Part shown: piece by piece, positions 52,024 through 61,835 of the stretch
How positions within the stretch are numbered: the stretch's first letter is position 1
Layout of the letters: every line of letters begins with the position of its first letter
From: an uncultured Oscillospiraceae bacterium
GTDB taxonomy: Bacteria > Bacillota > Clostridia > Oscillospirales > Ruminococcaceae
Assembly: GCA_934446355.1 (NCBI GenBank)
Contig: CAKSEC010000004.1
Coordinates: 145,977-209,976 of the forward strand
Length of the DNA: 64,000 nt
Reading direction: 5' to 3'
The notes under the pieces: model-generated
Database searches by the model: none
Seen by the model: only the letters and a program-made list of their open reading frames with translations
What the model was told of the DNA's origin: nothing
Position numbers and translations under genes: made by a program

Positions 52024-53163
52024 CTATGCCTTGTCCACAAGCGTTGCGAGCCTTGCGGAATACTTCTCCCTGAACTCGCCGAAGCTGCCCTCGTCAAGCG
52101 CAGCCCTTATCCTCTCCATCAGCGTGTTGTAGAAATACAGGTTATGCTGCACCGCAAGCCTGCCGCCAAGCTGCTCGCCTGCCTTGAACAGATGTCTGAT
52201 ATACGCACGGCTGAAATTGCGGCAGGTGGGACAGTCGCACTGCGGGTCGAGCGGCTGCTCGTCCAGTTCGTAGCACTTGTTTGTAGCGTGCATTATGCCG
52301 TCCCATGTGAATATCGTTGCGTGGCGGGCGTTGCGGCTCGGCATTACGCAGTCGAACATATCTATTCCGCGGTACACGCTCTCGATTATATTCGACGGAG
52401 TACCCACGCCCATCAGGTATCTGGGCTTGTCCGACGGAGCATAAGGCAGCACCATGTCAAGGATATGGTACATCTCCTCGGTTGGCTCGCCTACTGCCAG
52501 ACCTCCCACAGCGTAGCCGTCCATGTCCATCTGGGCGATGGTTTTCATGTGCTCTATGCGGATATCGTCGTAAGTACCGCCCTGATTTATGCCGAAAAGA
52601 AGCTGCTGCTTGTTGATGGTTTCCGGCAGCGAATTGAGCCTTGCCATCTCGTCCTTGCAGCGCTGCAGCCAGCGTGTGGTGCGCTCCACCGAACGCTGAA
52701 CGTAGTCCCTCGGAGCGGGGTTCTCGATACACTCGTCGAACGCCATCGCAATGGTGGAAGCCAGATGCGACTGTATCTGCATACTTTCCTCAGGACCGAT
52801 GAAAAGCCGCTTTCCGTCGATATGGCTGGCGAAATACACGCCCTCCTCCTTTATCTTGCGCAGCTTCGACAGCGAAAACACCTGAAATCCGCCGCTGTCC
52901 GTCAGGATAGGCTTGTCCCAGTTCATGAACTTGTGAAGTCCGCCAAGCTTGTATATCACATCATCGCCCGGACGCAGGTGCAGGTGGTAGGTGTTGCACA
53001 GTTCCACCTGCGTTTTCAGTCCTTTCAGGTCGACTGATGATATGCCGCCCTTTATCGCCGCTGCCGTTCCCACATTCATGAAAAACGGCGTTTCTATCGC
53101 CCCGTGCGGGGTAGTGAATACACCCCGCCTTGCTCGTCCCTCTGTCCGTTTAAGCTCAAACAT
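52024..53163 (-). CDS. tgt: Queuine/preQ1 tRNA-ribosyltransferase
   Basis: Tgt exchanges guanine-34 for preQ1 in tRNAs with GUN anticodons. The 379-residue sequence shows LTDSGGFQVFSLSK (catalytic Asp) near residue 90, GVGTPSNIIESVYRGIDMFD followed by CVMPSRNARH (nucleophile Asp) near 260, and zinc ligands in CDCPTCRNF near 305. The ATG overlaps the murC stop by 8 nt. Together with queA at 3784 it supplies the late queuosine pathway. Confidence 0.96.
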   Translation of the reverse strand: MFELKRTEGRARRGVFTTPHGAIETPFFMNVGTAAAIKGGISSVDLKGLKTQVELCNTYHLHLRPGDDVIYKLGGLHKFMNWDKPILTDSGGFQVFSLSKLRKIKEEGVYFASHIDGKRLFIGPEESMQIQSHLASTIAMAFDECIENPAPRDYVQRSVERTTRWLQRCKDEMARLNSLPETINKQQLLFGINQGGTYDDIRIEHMKTIAQMDMDGYAVGGLAVGEPTEEMYHILDMVLPYAPSDKPRYLMGVGTPSNIIESVYRGIDMFDCVMPSRNARHATIFTWDGIMHATNKCYELDEQPLDPQCDCPTCRNFSRAYIRHLFKAGEQLGGRLAVQHNLYFYNTLMERIRAALDEGSFGEFREKYSARLATLVDKA

Positions 53164-54544
53164 CAAGCTGCTCCTTATCCTTTAGTATCTCTATTATTCT
53201 GTCCGCTGCCTTGTAAATATCGCCGCAGCCCAGTGTTATGACTAGATCGCCCGGCTGTACGTTTGCTGCGACATACTGCGCAACCTCTTCCATTCCTGTG
53301 AACCATACGCAGCCGTCTATCTTCTCCGCAAGGTCCTTTGAATAGATGTTATAGGTGTTCTTTTCACGGCTGCCCATTATCTCGGTCAGCACTACCTTAT
53401 CCGCTATTGAAAGAGCCTGCACGAACTCGTCAAGCAGCATTGCAGTCCTTGAATAGGTGAAAGGCTGGTGCACCGCCCATACTCTCTTGAAACTCATTTC
53501 CTTTGCTGTGCGGAGCGTTGCCGCTACCTCTGCGGGGTGGTGGGCGTAGTCGTCTACTATGGTCACGCCGTTTATTTCAGCAAGGCGCTCGAATCTGCGC
53601 ATTGCGCCGCCGAATTTGTCAAGTCCCTCACGCAGAGCCTGCGCAGGTATGCCAGCCGAATAAGCCGCCGCGCACGCTGCGACTGCATTGTATACGTTAT
53701 GGATACCCGGAACACGTATCACGATGTGCGATATAAGTTCGCCCTTGTTCATCAGGTCAAATTCCGTCTGAAAGTCTGCGATATGGCGGATATTCTCAGG
53801 GTAGAAGTCGCAGTCAGAGGTCTTGCCGAATGTGATGACTTTCGCCTTAGTACCGCTGTCACGCACCGCCTGCATGGTGTTTTCGTCGCTTCCGTTGGCT
53901 ATGACCATATCAGTGGTCTTTTTACAGAATTTTGAGAAGCTGAGTTTCAGATTCTCCATCGTCTTGAAATAGTCCAGATGGTCACGGTCGATATTCAGAA
54001 CTATCGAAATATTCGGGAACAGCTTAAGGAACGTATCAACGAACTCGCACGCTTCGCATACCATATATTCGCTTTTACCCGCTCTGCCGCTGCCGCCGAT
54101 GGCTTTCAGCTTTCCGCCGATAACTGCGGACAGGTCTATTCCTGCGGCAAGAAGGATATGGGTGAGCATAGATGTCGTGGTGGTCTTTCCATGAGTACCG
54201 CTCACGCAGAAAGCCTTGCTGTACCAGCTTGTGACCAGTCCGAGAAGCTCGCTGCGCTCGATGGTGAGAACTCCGCTCTGCTTTGCTGCGATAAGTTCAG
54301 GGTTATCAGCCATTATCGCCGCAGTATGCACGATGAGGTCCGCGCCTTTGATATTCTCAGGCGAATGCCCCAGATGAACGGGAATGCCCATTTTGCGCAC
54401 TGCGTCCAGAGTGGCTGTTTCGTTGTTGTCCGAGCCGGTCAGGTAATACCCCTGCGAGTGCAGTATCTGAGCCAGCGGGTACATACCCGAACCGCCTATG
54501 CCGATAAAGTGAATATGCTTTTTGCCTGTCAGAAAATTCTCCAC
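53156..54544 (-). CDS. murC: UDP-N-acetylmuramate--L-alanine ligase
   Basis: MurC adds L-alanine to UDP-MurNAc, the first peptide-forming step of peptidoglycan. The 462-residue protein has the N-terminal IGIGGSGMYPLA, ATP-binding VSGTHGKTTTTSM near residue 113, and VDDYAHHPAEV near 330. DDYAHHP and the C-terminal ligase domain distinguish it from MurD/E/F. It heads the long minus-strand block. Its leader contains a perfect 8-bp hairpin. Confidence 0.97.
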   Translation of the reverse strand: MENFLTGKKHIHFIGIGGSGMYPLAQILHSQGYYLTGSDNNETATLDAVRKMGIPVHLGHSPENIKGADLIVHTAAIMADNPELIAAKQSGVLTIERSELLGLVTSWYSKAFCVSGTHGKTTTTSMLTHILLAAGIDLSAVIGGKLKAIGGSGRAGKSEYMVCEACEFVDTFLKLFPNISIVLNIDRDHLDYFKTMENLKLSFSKFCKKTTDMVIANGSDENTMQAVRDSGTKAKVITFGKTSDCDFYPENIRHIADFQTEFDLMNKGELISHIVIRVPGIHNVYNAVAACAAAYSAGIPAQALREGLDKFGGAMRRFERLAEINGVTIVDDYAHHPAEVAATLRTAKEMSFKRVWAVHQPFTYSRTAMLLDEFVQALSIADKVVLTEIMGSREKNTYNIYSKDLAEKIDGCVWFTGMEEVAQYVAANVQPGDLVITLGCGDIYKAADRIIEILKDKEQLDV

Positions 54545-54570
54545 AGTAAAAACTCCTTACTTTCAGAGTA

Positions 54571-54604
54571 TTGCCGGAATGCAGTATCTGCACAACTCCG
54601 GCAA
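54571..54604 (-). other. Leader hairpin upstream of murC
   Basis: TTGCCGGA (54571-54578) and TCCGGCAA (54597-54604) pair perfectly, with an inner GCAG/CTGC. It lies in the divergent region between murC and spoVG, without a T-tract. It could be an operator or mRNA structure. Confidence 0.55.
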
Positions 54605-54695
54605 AGTCATATGACGATACACAATAATTGTATGAATATTTTCCGCATTAATTCCAACAATATAACCACAAACAAACTTAACACCGGAGGTCATT

Positions 54696-54953
54696 ATGGA
54701 AATAAGCGACATCAAAATCAGGAAAACAATGCACGAGGGCAGGCTCAGGGCGGTGGTATCAATAACCATCGACAACGCCATAGCCATTCACGACATAAAG
54801 CTTGTGCAGGGCGATGAACGTATGTTCGTTGCAATGCCCAGCCGCCGTGAGGATTCCGGCACGTTCCGTGACATAATCCACCCTATCTCAGCAAATGTCC
54901 GTGAAAAGATAGAGGAACAGATACTTCAAGCGTATAACGAATATATCCAGTGA
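54696..54953 (+). CDS. spoVG: SpoVG family regulator
   Basis: This 85-residue protein matches SpoVG nearly end to end: ISDIKIRKTMHEGRLRAVVS, ITIDNAIAIHDIKLVQG, and VAMPSRREDSGTFRDIIHPI. SpoVG binds RNA and DNA and affects sporulation, division and virulence in different Firmicutes. The usual ending of similar length is kept. CCGGAGG precedes the ATG. It is divergent from murC; I could not define its promoter. Confidence 0.97.
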   Translation: MEISDIKIRKTMHEGRLRAVVSITIDNAIAIHDIKLVQGDERMFVAMPSRREDSGTFRDIIHPISANVREKIEEQILQAYNEYIQ

Positions 54954-54963
54954 ATATCATATT

Positions 54964-54997
54964 GCGGCGGTGATTTTTTAGACAAACTCACCGTCGT
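54964..54997. terminator. Terminator between spoVG and NUDIX genes
   Basis: GCGGCGGTGA (54964-54973) and TCACCGTCGT (54988-54997) pair with two G-U wobbles, followed by CTTATTTTT on the plus strand. On the minus strand T-rich DNA is in the loop only, so it mainly serves spoVG. Confidence 0.6.
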
Positions 54998-54998
54998 C

Positions 54999-55538
54999 TT
55001 ATTTTTCAAGCAGCAGCTTAGTTTTAAGCAGCGCTATCTGAGTCTTGGAATCCTGGATCTCGTTGCGCATTACCATCGCAACAGCCTCGTCAAGCGGGAT
55101 ATGCTCAACGTCGAGGAACTCGCCCTCGTCAAGCTTCTGGCTGCCGGAATGAAGCCCCCTTGCAAGATACATATGAATTACCTCGCTGTCATAAGCGGGC
55201 GTAGGAATAAGGCTGCCGAGGTAGGTGTAATCATCGCAGGTGCAGCCGGTTTCTTCTTTCAGTTCACGCAGTCCGCATTCGTGGTGGTTCTCGCCGTATT
55301 CCAGCTTCCCCGCCGGTATTTCAAGCAGCACCGCCTGATGAGGATAGCGGTACTGTCTTACGAACAGCACCTCGTTCTTCTCGTTGAGCGGGAGCACGCA
55401 TACTCCGCCGGGGTGCTTTATCACCTCGCGGGTCGCAGTCCTGCCGTTTTCAAGCTGCACTGTGTCAACGAACAGCTTCACTATCTTTCCGTCGAACTTC
55501 TGCTCGCCGGATATTCTTTTTTCTTTAAGATGTTCCAT
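54999..55538 (-). CDS. NUDIX hydrolase (ADP-ribose pyrophosphatase-like)
   Basis: This 179-residue protein contains the NUDIX box from AGKLEYGE through GLRELKEETG (about residues 93-115). The N-terminal FDGKIVKLFVDTVQLENG and VLPLNEKNEVLFVRQYRYP match the ADP-ribose pyrophosphatase group. It probably hydrolyses ADP-ribose or related nucleotide sugars. It lies 21 nt downstream of the YfhO-like gene. Confidence 0.92.
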   Translation of the reverse strand: MEHLKEKRISGEQKFDGKIVKLFVDTVQLENGRTATREVIKHPGGVCVLPLNEKNEVLFVRQYRYPHQAVLLEIPAGKLEYGENHHECGLRELKEETGCTCDDYTYLGSLIPTPAYDSEVIHMYLARGLHSGSQKLDEGEFLDVEHIPLDEAVAMVMRNEIQDSKTQIALLKTKLLLEK

Positions 55539-55559
55539 AACGTTCTCCTTGATGTTGTG

Positions 55560-58232
55560 TCAATAATCGTTCTCGTCGCTGTTTCTCTGCTCGTCAAGTT
55601 CCTTCATGACATTGTACGCCTCGTCGTCCTCGGTGATGTGCGATGTCCTCGGCTTTGGCTCACGGCTCTTGAAGTCGTAGCGTTCCCTGTCCATGAAGCT
55701 TTCCTCGATGTCCGGCCACGAAAGCTGCTCGGCTTCCGTTCTGACTGCGCCCTTTTCCGGCGAATCAAATATCTGCTTTGAAAGTTGGCTGATATAGGAT
55801 CTGTGCGCCTTTACGCCCTCGACCTGATCGACCGGGTACAGATGAGCGTAGCGCACCGGTCTGCGCCTTAGTATCGCATAGCACAGCAGAATATATCCGC
55901 CGAACAGCACTATGCCTGCTGCAGAGCAGATAAGACCAAGCTTTCCGCCGGGCGTATTATAGGTGAATTTCAGTTCGCACACGCCTGCGGGCACTCTGAC
56001 GCCGATAAATCCGCCGTTTACCTTTTCAAGTTCCAGCGGCTGATATTCATTGCCCGAAACGGACACAGCGCCGCTCCAGCCGTTGTCGTACGGTACGGTG
56101 AACACTACGAGCCGCTCCCTGTCGTAATCAGTGACCGCTGTGAACCCGCTGCTGTTCACGCTGAACTGCTTTGCGGCAAGCGAGTTTCTGTCCTTGCTGT
56201 CGGCAAGGAACTGTTCGTACAGGCTGTCGCCGGTGAGTTCCTCACGTGTGTTCTTTTCGAGAATATCGGAGTACTTCTCCGCCTGTTCTGCGGTCAGCAC
56301 GACGCTTCCCACCATGGTATTGTCAAGGTGCGCCTTTTTCCTTACCTCGGTGTCAAGGACATAGCCGTCGTATGCGAAGCCCATCGGCAGCACTGCGGTA
56401 TTCTCGTAGATATCATACTTGCCCTGAGTTTCGACGTATTCAAACGTGCGCAGGTTATTCAGAGCCTTTTCACGCTTGTCGTCGCCGTAATCGTCCGGAA
56501 TCATGAGGTATTTCACGTGCGTCAGCGAACGCAGCGCATAGTACTCCGTATCCGGTGCGGAATTTACCGAACGCTCGATATCCAGCATATCATACAGGTC
56601 GAAAGTCGAACTTGGAATAACGCTCGTGAAACTCTTGAGCGAACTCATATCCCACAGCATATTGATGTTATTCATGTTGTCAAGGCATTCCATGCGGAAA
56701 AATTCCGGATCGTCAATGTGTATCTGAGCCGAAACCTTGTCGTTGTAGCTGCCGACATACGGTCCGAGTATTCTGCCGTAGCCCACATAATAATAGCCCA
56801 GCATCATGCAGCACGCCGCAGTCAATGCAGTGACCCTGCGTGTGAATGCGGGTGCGGAAAGCTTCTTCCTCAGGTACAGCACATTGAACAGCACGATAAG
56901 CATTGCTACCGCCAGAACGATATTCAGGTATACCGCCGGCGACATGGATACCAGAAGCCTCGGCAGAAGCTGCTTTTCCCCGCTCGCCGTCTTTACTGAA
57001 TCGGACTTCATCGGGAACAGCAGCGCCAGCAGCGATATAAGCACTACCGCCGCAGTACACAGCTTTGCGCCGAATTTCAGGTCAAATTCCTCATGCTCCA
57101 GAACATAGACGGTCGCCATTGCGCAGAGAAGCTCCGGCATATAGAACCATCTTGTATAGAAGCTGTAATTGAGCATTACGAACGACGAATTAAGTCCCGG
57201 CACCATCACGATAACGAAGCATACCGGAAGCAGCAGCCTGAGCCAGCGCATACGCCGTGCGGCGTCAGTCGCTGCACCCTTGACAAGCGCAAATACTCCA
57301 GACAGCGAGAACAGCGGCAGATACAGCGCAACGCTGCTCCATTTTGCTTCGGCGTTCTCGAACATGGAATTTCTCGCAGGAACTTCGCCGGGGAAGAACA
57401 TTGATTCGAGAATAAGCCCGTAACGCTGGTTCTTGTTATAGAACAGGAAGTCCCAACCGTTGAGCAAAGAAGTGGACCTCGGCACGTCAAGCACCTGAAA
57501 TATCGACGGCACGAACAGTATTCCCGCAATAAGCACGCCGCAGACAGATTCAAACGCAAGGCACAAGAAATCACGGAAGCCTATCCTGAACCGCTTGTCG
57601 CCGATAAGCCTTATCACGAAATATATAACAAGGAATATGCACTCGCCGATGAAGAAGAAATAGTTCACGAATGCGTTTATCGCAACGGCAACAGCCAGTG
57701 CGCCACGCCGCTTATTTATTACAGCTTCCTCCACTCCGATAAGCAGCAGCGGGAAAAACACTATCGCTTCATGGAAGTGATTGAAGAAGATGTTATACAT
57801 CGAATACCCAGAGAACGCATACAGCAGACCGCCGATAAGCGCATTCTGCGGCTTTGTCACGAATCTGCGTATATACACGAACGCAAAGAACGACGAAAAC
57901 GCAAGCTTCAGCGCAAGAAGCGGCGCCATAAGGTACTGAGATATCGACACCGGAAACAGTGCGGCAAACCAGAAAAACGGACTTCCCAGCGTGTAGAAGC
58001 TGTATGAGCCGACAAAATTCACGCCGAGGTCAGTAGACCAGTTCCAGCCGAAATTCCCGTCCTGTACCGCTTCTATGCAGGTCTTGTAGAATGGTATCTG
58101 CTGCGCATTGTAATCCCCGTAGTATATGAAATACCCACGGTCAATGATGACAAACGGCAGCAGAAGAACCACAGCCATTATCAGAGCATAGGTGAACGCC
58201 CGGATATAGTATTTCTTTTCCTGTCTAAACAT
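55560..58232 (-). CDS. YfhO-family multi-spanning membrane protein
   Basis: The 890-residue protein has an N-terminal half with about ten to twelve membrane helices. It includes YGDYNAQQIPFYKTCIEA near residue 36 and YAFSGYSMYN near 140, which match the YfhO/GT-C-like family. An extracellular domain follows (about 510-770), ending with the beta-rich VTDYDRERLVVFTVPYDNGW. One more membrane helix follows, then a cytoplasmic charged tail of about 90 residues. YfhO proteins are thought to add sugars to lipoteichoic acid. The basic and acidic tail is longer than in many members. Confidence 0.88.
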   Translation of the reverse strand: MFRQEKKYYIRAFTYALIMAVVLLLPFVIIDRGYFIYYGDYNAQQIPFYKTCIEAVQDGNFGWNWSTDLGVNFVGSYSFYTLGSPFFWFAALFPVSISQYLMAPLLALKLAFSSFFAFVYIRRFVTKPQNALIGGLLYAFSGYSMYNIFFNHFHEAIVFFPLLLIGVEEAVINKRRGALAVAVAINAFVNYFFFIGECIFLVIYFVIRLIGDKRFRIGFRDFLCLAFESVCGVLIAGILFVPSIFQVLDVPRSTSLLNGWDFLFYNKNQRYGLILESMFFPGEVPARNSMFENAEAKWSSVALYLPLFSLSGVFALVKGAATDAARRMRWLRLLLPVCFVIVMVPGLNSSFVMLNYSFYTRWFYMPELLCAMATVYVLEHEEFDLKFGAKLCTAAVVLISLLALLFPMKSDSVKTASGEKQLLPRLLVSMSPAVYLNIVLAVAMLIVLFNVLYLRKKLSAPAFTRRVTALTAACCMMLGYYYVGYGRILGPYVGSYNDKVSAQIHIDDPEFFRMECLDNMNNINMLWDMSSLKSFTSVIPSSTFDLYDMLDIERSVNSAPDTEYYALRSLTHVKYLMIPDDYGDDKREKALNNLRTFEYVETQGKYDIYENTAVLPMGFAYDGYVLDTEVRKKAHLDNTMVGSVVLTAEQAEKYSDILEKNTREELTGDSLYEQFLADSKDRNSLAAKQFSVNSSGFTAVTDYDRERLVVFTVPYDNGWSGAVSVSGNEYQPLELEKVNGGFIGVRVPAGVCELKFTYNTPGGKLGLICSAAGIVLFGGYILLCYAILRRRPVRYAHLYPVDQVEGVKAHRSYISQLSKQIFDSPEKGAVRTEAEQLSWPDIEESFMDRERYDFKSREPKPRTSHITEDDEAYNVMKELDEQRNSDENDY

Positions 58233-58244
58233 TTTCCACCGTAT

Positions 58245-60044
58245 TTACATTCTTTCGGGTGCTTCGACTTTCAGCAGAGCAAGCACGTTTCTGAGCGTAG
58301 TTCTTGCAGCGCCGCACAGCGCAAGTCTTGACAGCTTCACTGCGTCCTCTGCGCCCTTTATCGGGCAGCTGTCATAGAACTTATGGAACGCCTGAGCAAG
58401 TTCGTAAGAATATCTCGTCAGTGCGGACGGGTCGTATTCCTTTGCCGCAGTGTTTATCATCTCCGGCATTTCAGCAATCTTTCTGATGAGCGCAAACTCG
58501 GCAAGCTCAGAATAAGCGACTGCGCCGCCTGCGTATTCAACGCCCTCCTCCTGCTGCTTTCTAATCACACTGCAAATTCTCGCATGAGCGTACTGAACAT
58601 AGAACACCGGGTTCTTGCTGGATTCCTCGACTGCAAGGTCAAGGTCGAACTCCAGATGAGTGTCGGCGTTGCGCTGGTTGAACACGAATCTCGCAGCGTC
58701 GATCGGTACTTCGTCAAGCAGCGTTGTGAGCGTGATAGCCTTGCCTGAACGCTTGCTCAGCTTGCAGGGCTTGCCGTCACGGATAAGCATGACCATCTGC
58801 ATTATCACGACATCAAGACGCTTGTCGTCAATGCCGAGAGCGGACAGCGCAATGCGCATTCTCTGAACATAGCCGTGATGGTCTGCGCCGAGAACGTTTA
58901 TCGCCTTGTCGTAGCCTCTGGTGATAAGCTTGTCATAGTGATATGCGATATCCGGCACGATATAAGTCGGGAAGCCGTTCGACCTTACCAGAACGAAGTC
59001 CTGATCTCCGCCGAAATCGGTCGCCCTGAGCCACAGTGCGCCGTCCTTCTCATAGGTGTGACCGCCCTGCTTCAGCTTCTCGATAACTGCGGCAACTGCG
59101 CCGTTGTTGTGCAGAGTGCTCTCCTTGAACCAGTTGTCATATTTAATGCGGTACTTGAGCAGATCCTCCTCAAGGCGCTTTTCGTTGAGCGGAAGAGCGT
59201 AGTCCACCAGAGCCTTGCGGCGTTCCTCCTCAGGCTTCTCTGAAAGAGCCTTGCCGCCGTGCAGGTCGTAGTAATTCTTTGCGTGCTCGATAATATCCAT
59301 ACCGAGATAAACGTCGTTCGGCATGGTGAACGGAAGCGACTTCTGCTCGTCGGGAATGTTTCCGTCCTCGTCGGGCGTTGAAGTCTGGTCGTAGATGGTC
59401 TTGGTGAGCTTCTCCATGTCAGAGCCGCATTCAGCAATGACCTTCTGCCCTGCCTCGCTGCAAAGCTGCAGATAACGCAGGTCGAGCGACTTGCCGAACT
59501 TTGCCACCTGATTTCCGGCGTCGTTGATGTAGAACTCACGGCTGACCTCATAGCCTGCCTCCTGCAGCAGTGAAGAAAGACTGTCGCCTATCGCACCGCC
59601 ACGTGCGTTACCTATGTGCATGGGACCGGTAGGGTTCGCAGACACGAACTCCACCAGCACTCTCTTGCCTTTTCCGAGGTCGGTCTTGCCGTAATCGTCA
59701 CCCATTGCCGCCGCATTCCTTACAACGCCCTCAAACCAGCTTCCGCCGATGAAGAAATTCAGGAAGCCCGGACCTGCGACCTCAATCTTGTCGAAATCAG
59801 TGCCGGCAAGTTCAGCAACTTCCGTTATCTGCTGAGCCAGCGCACGAGGGTTAGTTTTAAGAGCCTTAGCTGACACAAGCGCCGTGTTTGCGGAGAAATC
59901 ACCGTGCGTGTTATCTGCGGGTATAGTCACCTGAAAGGGCGGCAGCGGTTCAGCGGGGATCTTCCCCTCGGCGGTGAGCCTGCCGAGCGCGCCCATGATT
60001 ATTTCCTTGACCTGTGCCTTTGCTTCTTCTACTGCGTTATACAT
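58245..60044 (-). CDS. argS: Arginyl-tRNA synthetase
   Basis: ArgS charges tRNA-Arg. The 599-residue class I synthetase has the N-terminal Add-1 domain. It carries the HIGH-like SANPTGPMHIGNARGG near residue 135 and GADHHGYVQRM near 375. KLSKRSGKAITLTTLLDEV (KMSKS-like) is near 430, and a C-terminal helical anticodon-binding domain starts near 480. It is preceded by a DUF1934 gene, as in Bacillus ywiB-argS. Confidence 0.97.
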   Translation of the reverse strand: MYNAVEEAKAQVKEIIMGALGRLTAEGKIPAEPLPPFQVTIPADNTHGDFSANTALVSAKALKTNPRALAQQITEVAELAGTDFDKIEVAGPGFLNFFIGGSWFEGVVRNAAAMGDDYGKTDLGKGKRVLVEFVSANPTGPMHIGNARGGAIGDSLSSLLQEAGYEVSREFYINDAGNQVAKFGKSLDLRYLQLCSEAGQKVIAECGSDMEKLTKTIYDQTSTPDEDGNIPDEQKSLPFTMPNDVYLGMDIIEHAKNYYDLHGGKALSEKPEEERRKALVDYALPLNEKRLEEDLLKYRIKYDNWFKESTLHNNGAVAAVIEKLKQGGHTYEKDGALWLRATDFGGDQDFVLVRSNGFPTYIVPDIAYHYDKLITRGYDKAINVLGADHHGYVQRMRIALSALGIDDKRLDVVIMQMVMLIRDGKPCKLSKRSGKAITLTTLLDEVPIDAARFVFNQRNADTHLEFDLDLAVEESSKNPVFYVQYAHARICSVIRKQQEEGVEYAGGAVAYSELAEFALIRKIAEMPEMINTAAKEYDPSALTRYSYELAQAFHKFYDSCPIKGAEDAVKLSRLALCGAARTTLRNVLALLKVEAPERM

Positions 60045-60060
60045 TCCTGTTTATCTCCTC

Positions 60061-60501
60061 TTATGTTCTGTCGTCTGTGTGGGGTCTGACGTGTATGGTT
60101 ATTTCATTCGTCAGCATAAGCCCCGAATTTACGTCTATCGTGTATTTAACATAGACCTCGCCGCCGTCGCTGGTGATATCCCTGCGCATATCGGTGGTCG
60201 ATATACCTATCATGCAGTCGCCGTATTCTGTTCCATAGTGGCAGAAGTGCCGCTTTCCGTTCTCAAAAATAAGGCTGGAAAAGGCTTTGCCCGTCCTCAC
60301 CATAGTGACTGTTTCGTCCCCGCCGCCTATACGCAGCTGGACATGGCTGCCCTCAAATCCGGTTGCTTCGCTTTCGTCGTAATCTATGAAAAAGCTTCCC
60401 TCATGCTCACGAAATTCACCCTTGGTGAACAGTTCAGAACTGTCCGTAGAGCCGTCGGCGGTCTGCTTTACCGTCATTTTGATGTGTGCGTTATCTGGCA
60501 A
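60061..60501 (-). CDS. DUF1934 (YwiB-like) beta-barrel protein
   Basis: This 146-residue protein has the alternating strands of a small lipocalin-like barrel, with FFIDYDESEATGFEGSHVQL and the closing YTIDVNSGLMLTNEITIHV. It matches DUF1934, always found just upstream of argS in many Firmicutes. No biochemical function is known. Confidence 0.9.
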   Translation of the reverse strand: MPDNAHIKMTVKQTADGSTDSSELFTKGEFREHEGSFFIDYDESEATGFEGSHVQLRIGGGDETVTMVRTGKAFSSLIFENGKRHFCHYGTEYGDCMIGISTTDMRRDITSDGGEVYVKYTIDVNSGLMLTNEITIHVRPHTDDRT

Positions 60502-60548
60502 TTTTTATCACTCCATGCTTTTGGTCGATACCGCAGTGCGGCACCGCC

Positions 60549-61625
60549 TTAATTTTCCGAATTTCTATCAATGGCAAGCTGAATAAGCCTGTCGAGAAGT
60601 TCAGGATATGGGATACCCATGTTATCCATCAGCTTCGGGTACATACTTATCGGCGTAAAGCCGGGTATCGTGTTTATCTCGTTGAGCACAAGACCGTCCT
60701 CGGTGACGAAGAAGTCCACCCTTGAAAAGCCGCTGCAGCCCATAGCGATATACGCAGCCTTAGCCGTTTCACGAAGTTCCTCGGTCAACTCAGGCGATAT
60801 CTTCGCAGGGATATCCAGTACGGACGTGCCAAGCTTATATTTTGCGTCGTAATCGTAAAATTCCTCGGCGGGCGTTATCTGACCGGGGATAGAGGCTATA
60901 AGATCGCAGCCGTTGCCAAGCACGGCGCATTCTACCTCCTTGCCGATTATCTCCTTTTCTATAACGACCTTTTCGCCGTGTGCAAAGGCTATTTTCAGCC
61001 CATTGCGCAGTGAATCACGATCAGCCGCACGGCTGACGCCGACTGACGAGCCTGCACAGGCGGGCTTTACGAACATCGGGTAGCTGCCGAGTTTTGCTTC
61101 TATTTCAGCGCAGGTCTGGTCTACATCATGCAGGGCGCTGCGCTTTACGTAAGTATAGGGCGCAGTGCGTATTCCCGCTGCGTCAAGTATTGTATGCGTG
61201 ATCGTCTTATCCATACAGTTTGCGCTGCTGGTCATGTCGCAGCCAACGCAGGGAATGCCCGCCAGCGCACACAGAGCCTGAACCGTGCCGTCCTCGCCGA
61301 ATTTGCCGTGAAGCACCGGAAATACTGCGTCCACCTTGCGAACGTAGCACTGGTCGCCCTCGCCCATCACGATGACTCCCCTGCCGACCGTGTCGGGGCT
61401 TATTACTGCGGTGCAGTTGTCGGGGTTATTTTCCCATGCGCCGGTCTTTATGTCCTCGTATTCGCCGGGGTAATACATCCAGTGCCCTTTTTTCGTGATG
61501 CCTATGCACATCACATCATACTTGTCCTTGGGAATATTCGTCAGCACGGAATAAGCCGACACAAGCGACACCTCGTGCTCGCTGGAAGCGCCGCCAAACA
61601 GAACCGCGATCTTAGTCTTAGCCAT
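60549..61625 (-). CDS. ddl: D-alanine--D-alanine ligase
   Basis: Ddl joins two D-alanines for the peptidoglycan stem peptide. The 358-residue protein shows FGGASSEHEVSLVSA near the start, VFPVLHGKFGEDG near residue 90, and the ATP-grasp FVKPACAGSSVGVS near 188. The segment FSRVDFFVTEDGLVLNEIN and NTIPGFTPISMYPKL lies near 305. The active-site loop has K rather than a vancomycin-type His, but D-Ala versus D-Lac specificity cannot be settled by eye. The gene leads the ddl-DUF1934-argS-yfhO-NUDIX run. Confidence 0.95.
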   Translation of the reverse strand: MAKTKIAVLFGGASSEHEVSLVSAYSVLTNIPKDKYDVMCIGITKKGHWMYYPGEYEDIKTGAWENNPDNCTAVISPDTVGRGVIVMGEGDQCYVRKVDAVFPVLHGKFGEDGTVQALCALAGIPCVGCDMTSSANCMDKTITHTILDAAGIRTAPYTYVKRSALHDVDQTCAEIEAKLGSYPMFVKPACAGSSVGVSRAADRDSLRNGLKIAFAHGEKVVIEKEIIGKEVECAVLGNGCDLIASIPGQITPAEEFYDYDAKYKLGTSVLDIPAKISPELTEELRETAKAAYIAMGCSGFSRVDFFVTEDGLVLNEINTIPGFTPISMYPKLMDNMGIPYPELLDRLIQLAIDRNSEN

Positions 61626-61804
61626 ATATTTCCACCCTGCACACCACTTTGGTGCGTCCTTTCCAGATAATACATATTACTCAGTATGACCTGTATATAA
61701 TAACTCAAATTATATTTTATCACAAATCTCTTATATTTTCAAGGGGTAATCTGCAGAAAAATGACAGAAAATCAGCGAATGACGGAGAATACGGGAGAAA
61801 AAGA

Positions 61805-61831
61805 AAATGGGGCTGTAAATCAACCCCATTT
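61805..61831 (-). terminator. Terminator of dnaK-dnaJ
   Basis: AAATGGGG (61805-61812) and CCCCATTT (61824-61831) pair perfectly, then TTCTTTTTC follows on the minus strand. Confidence 0.88.
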
Positions 61832-61835
61832 CACT

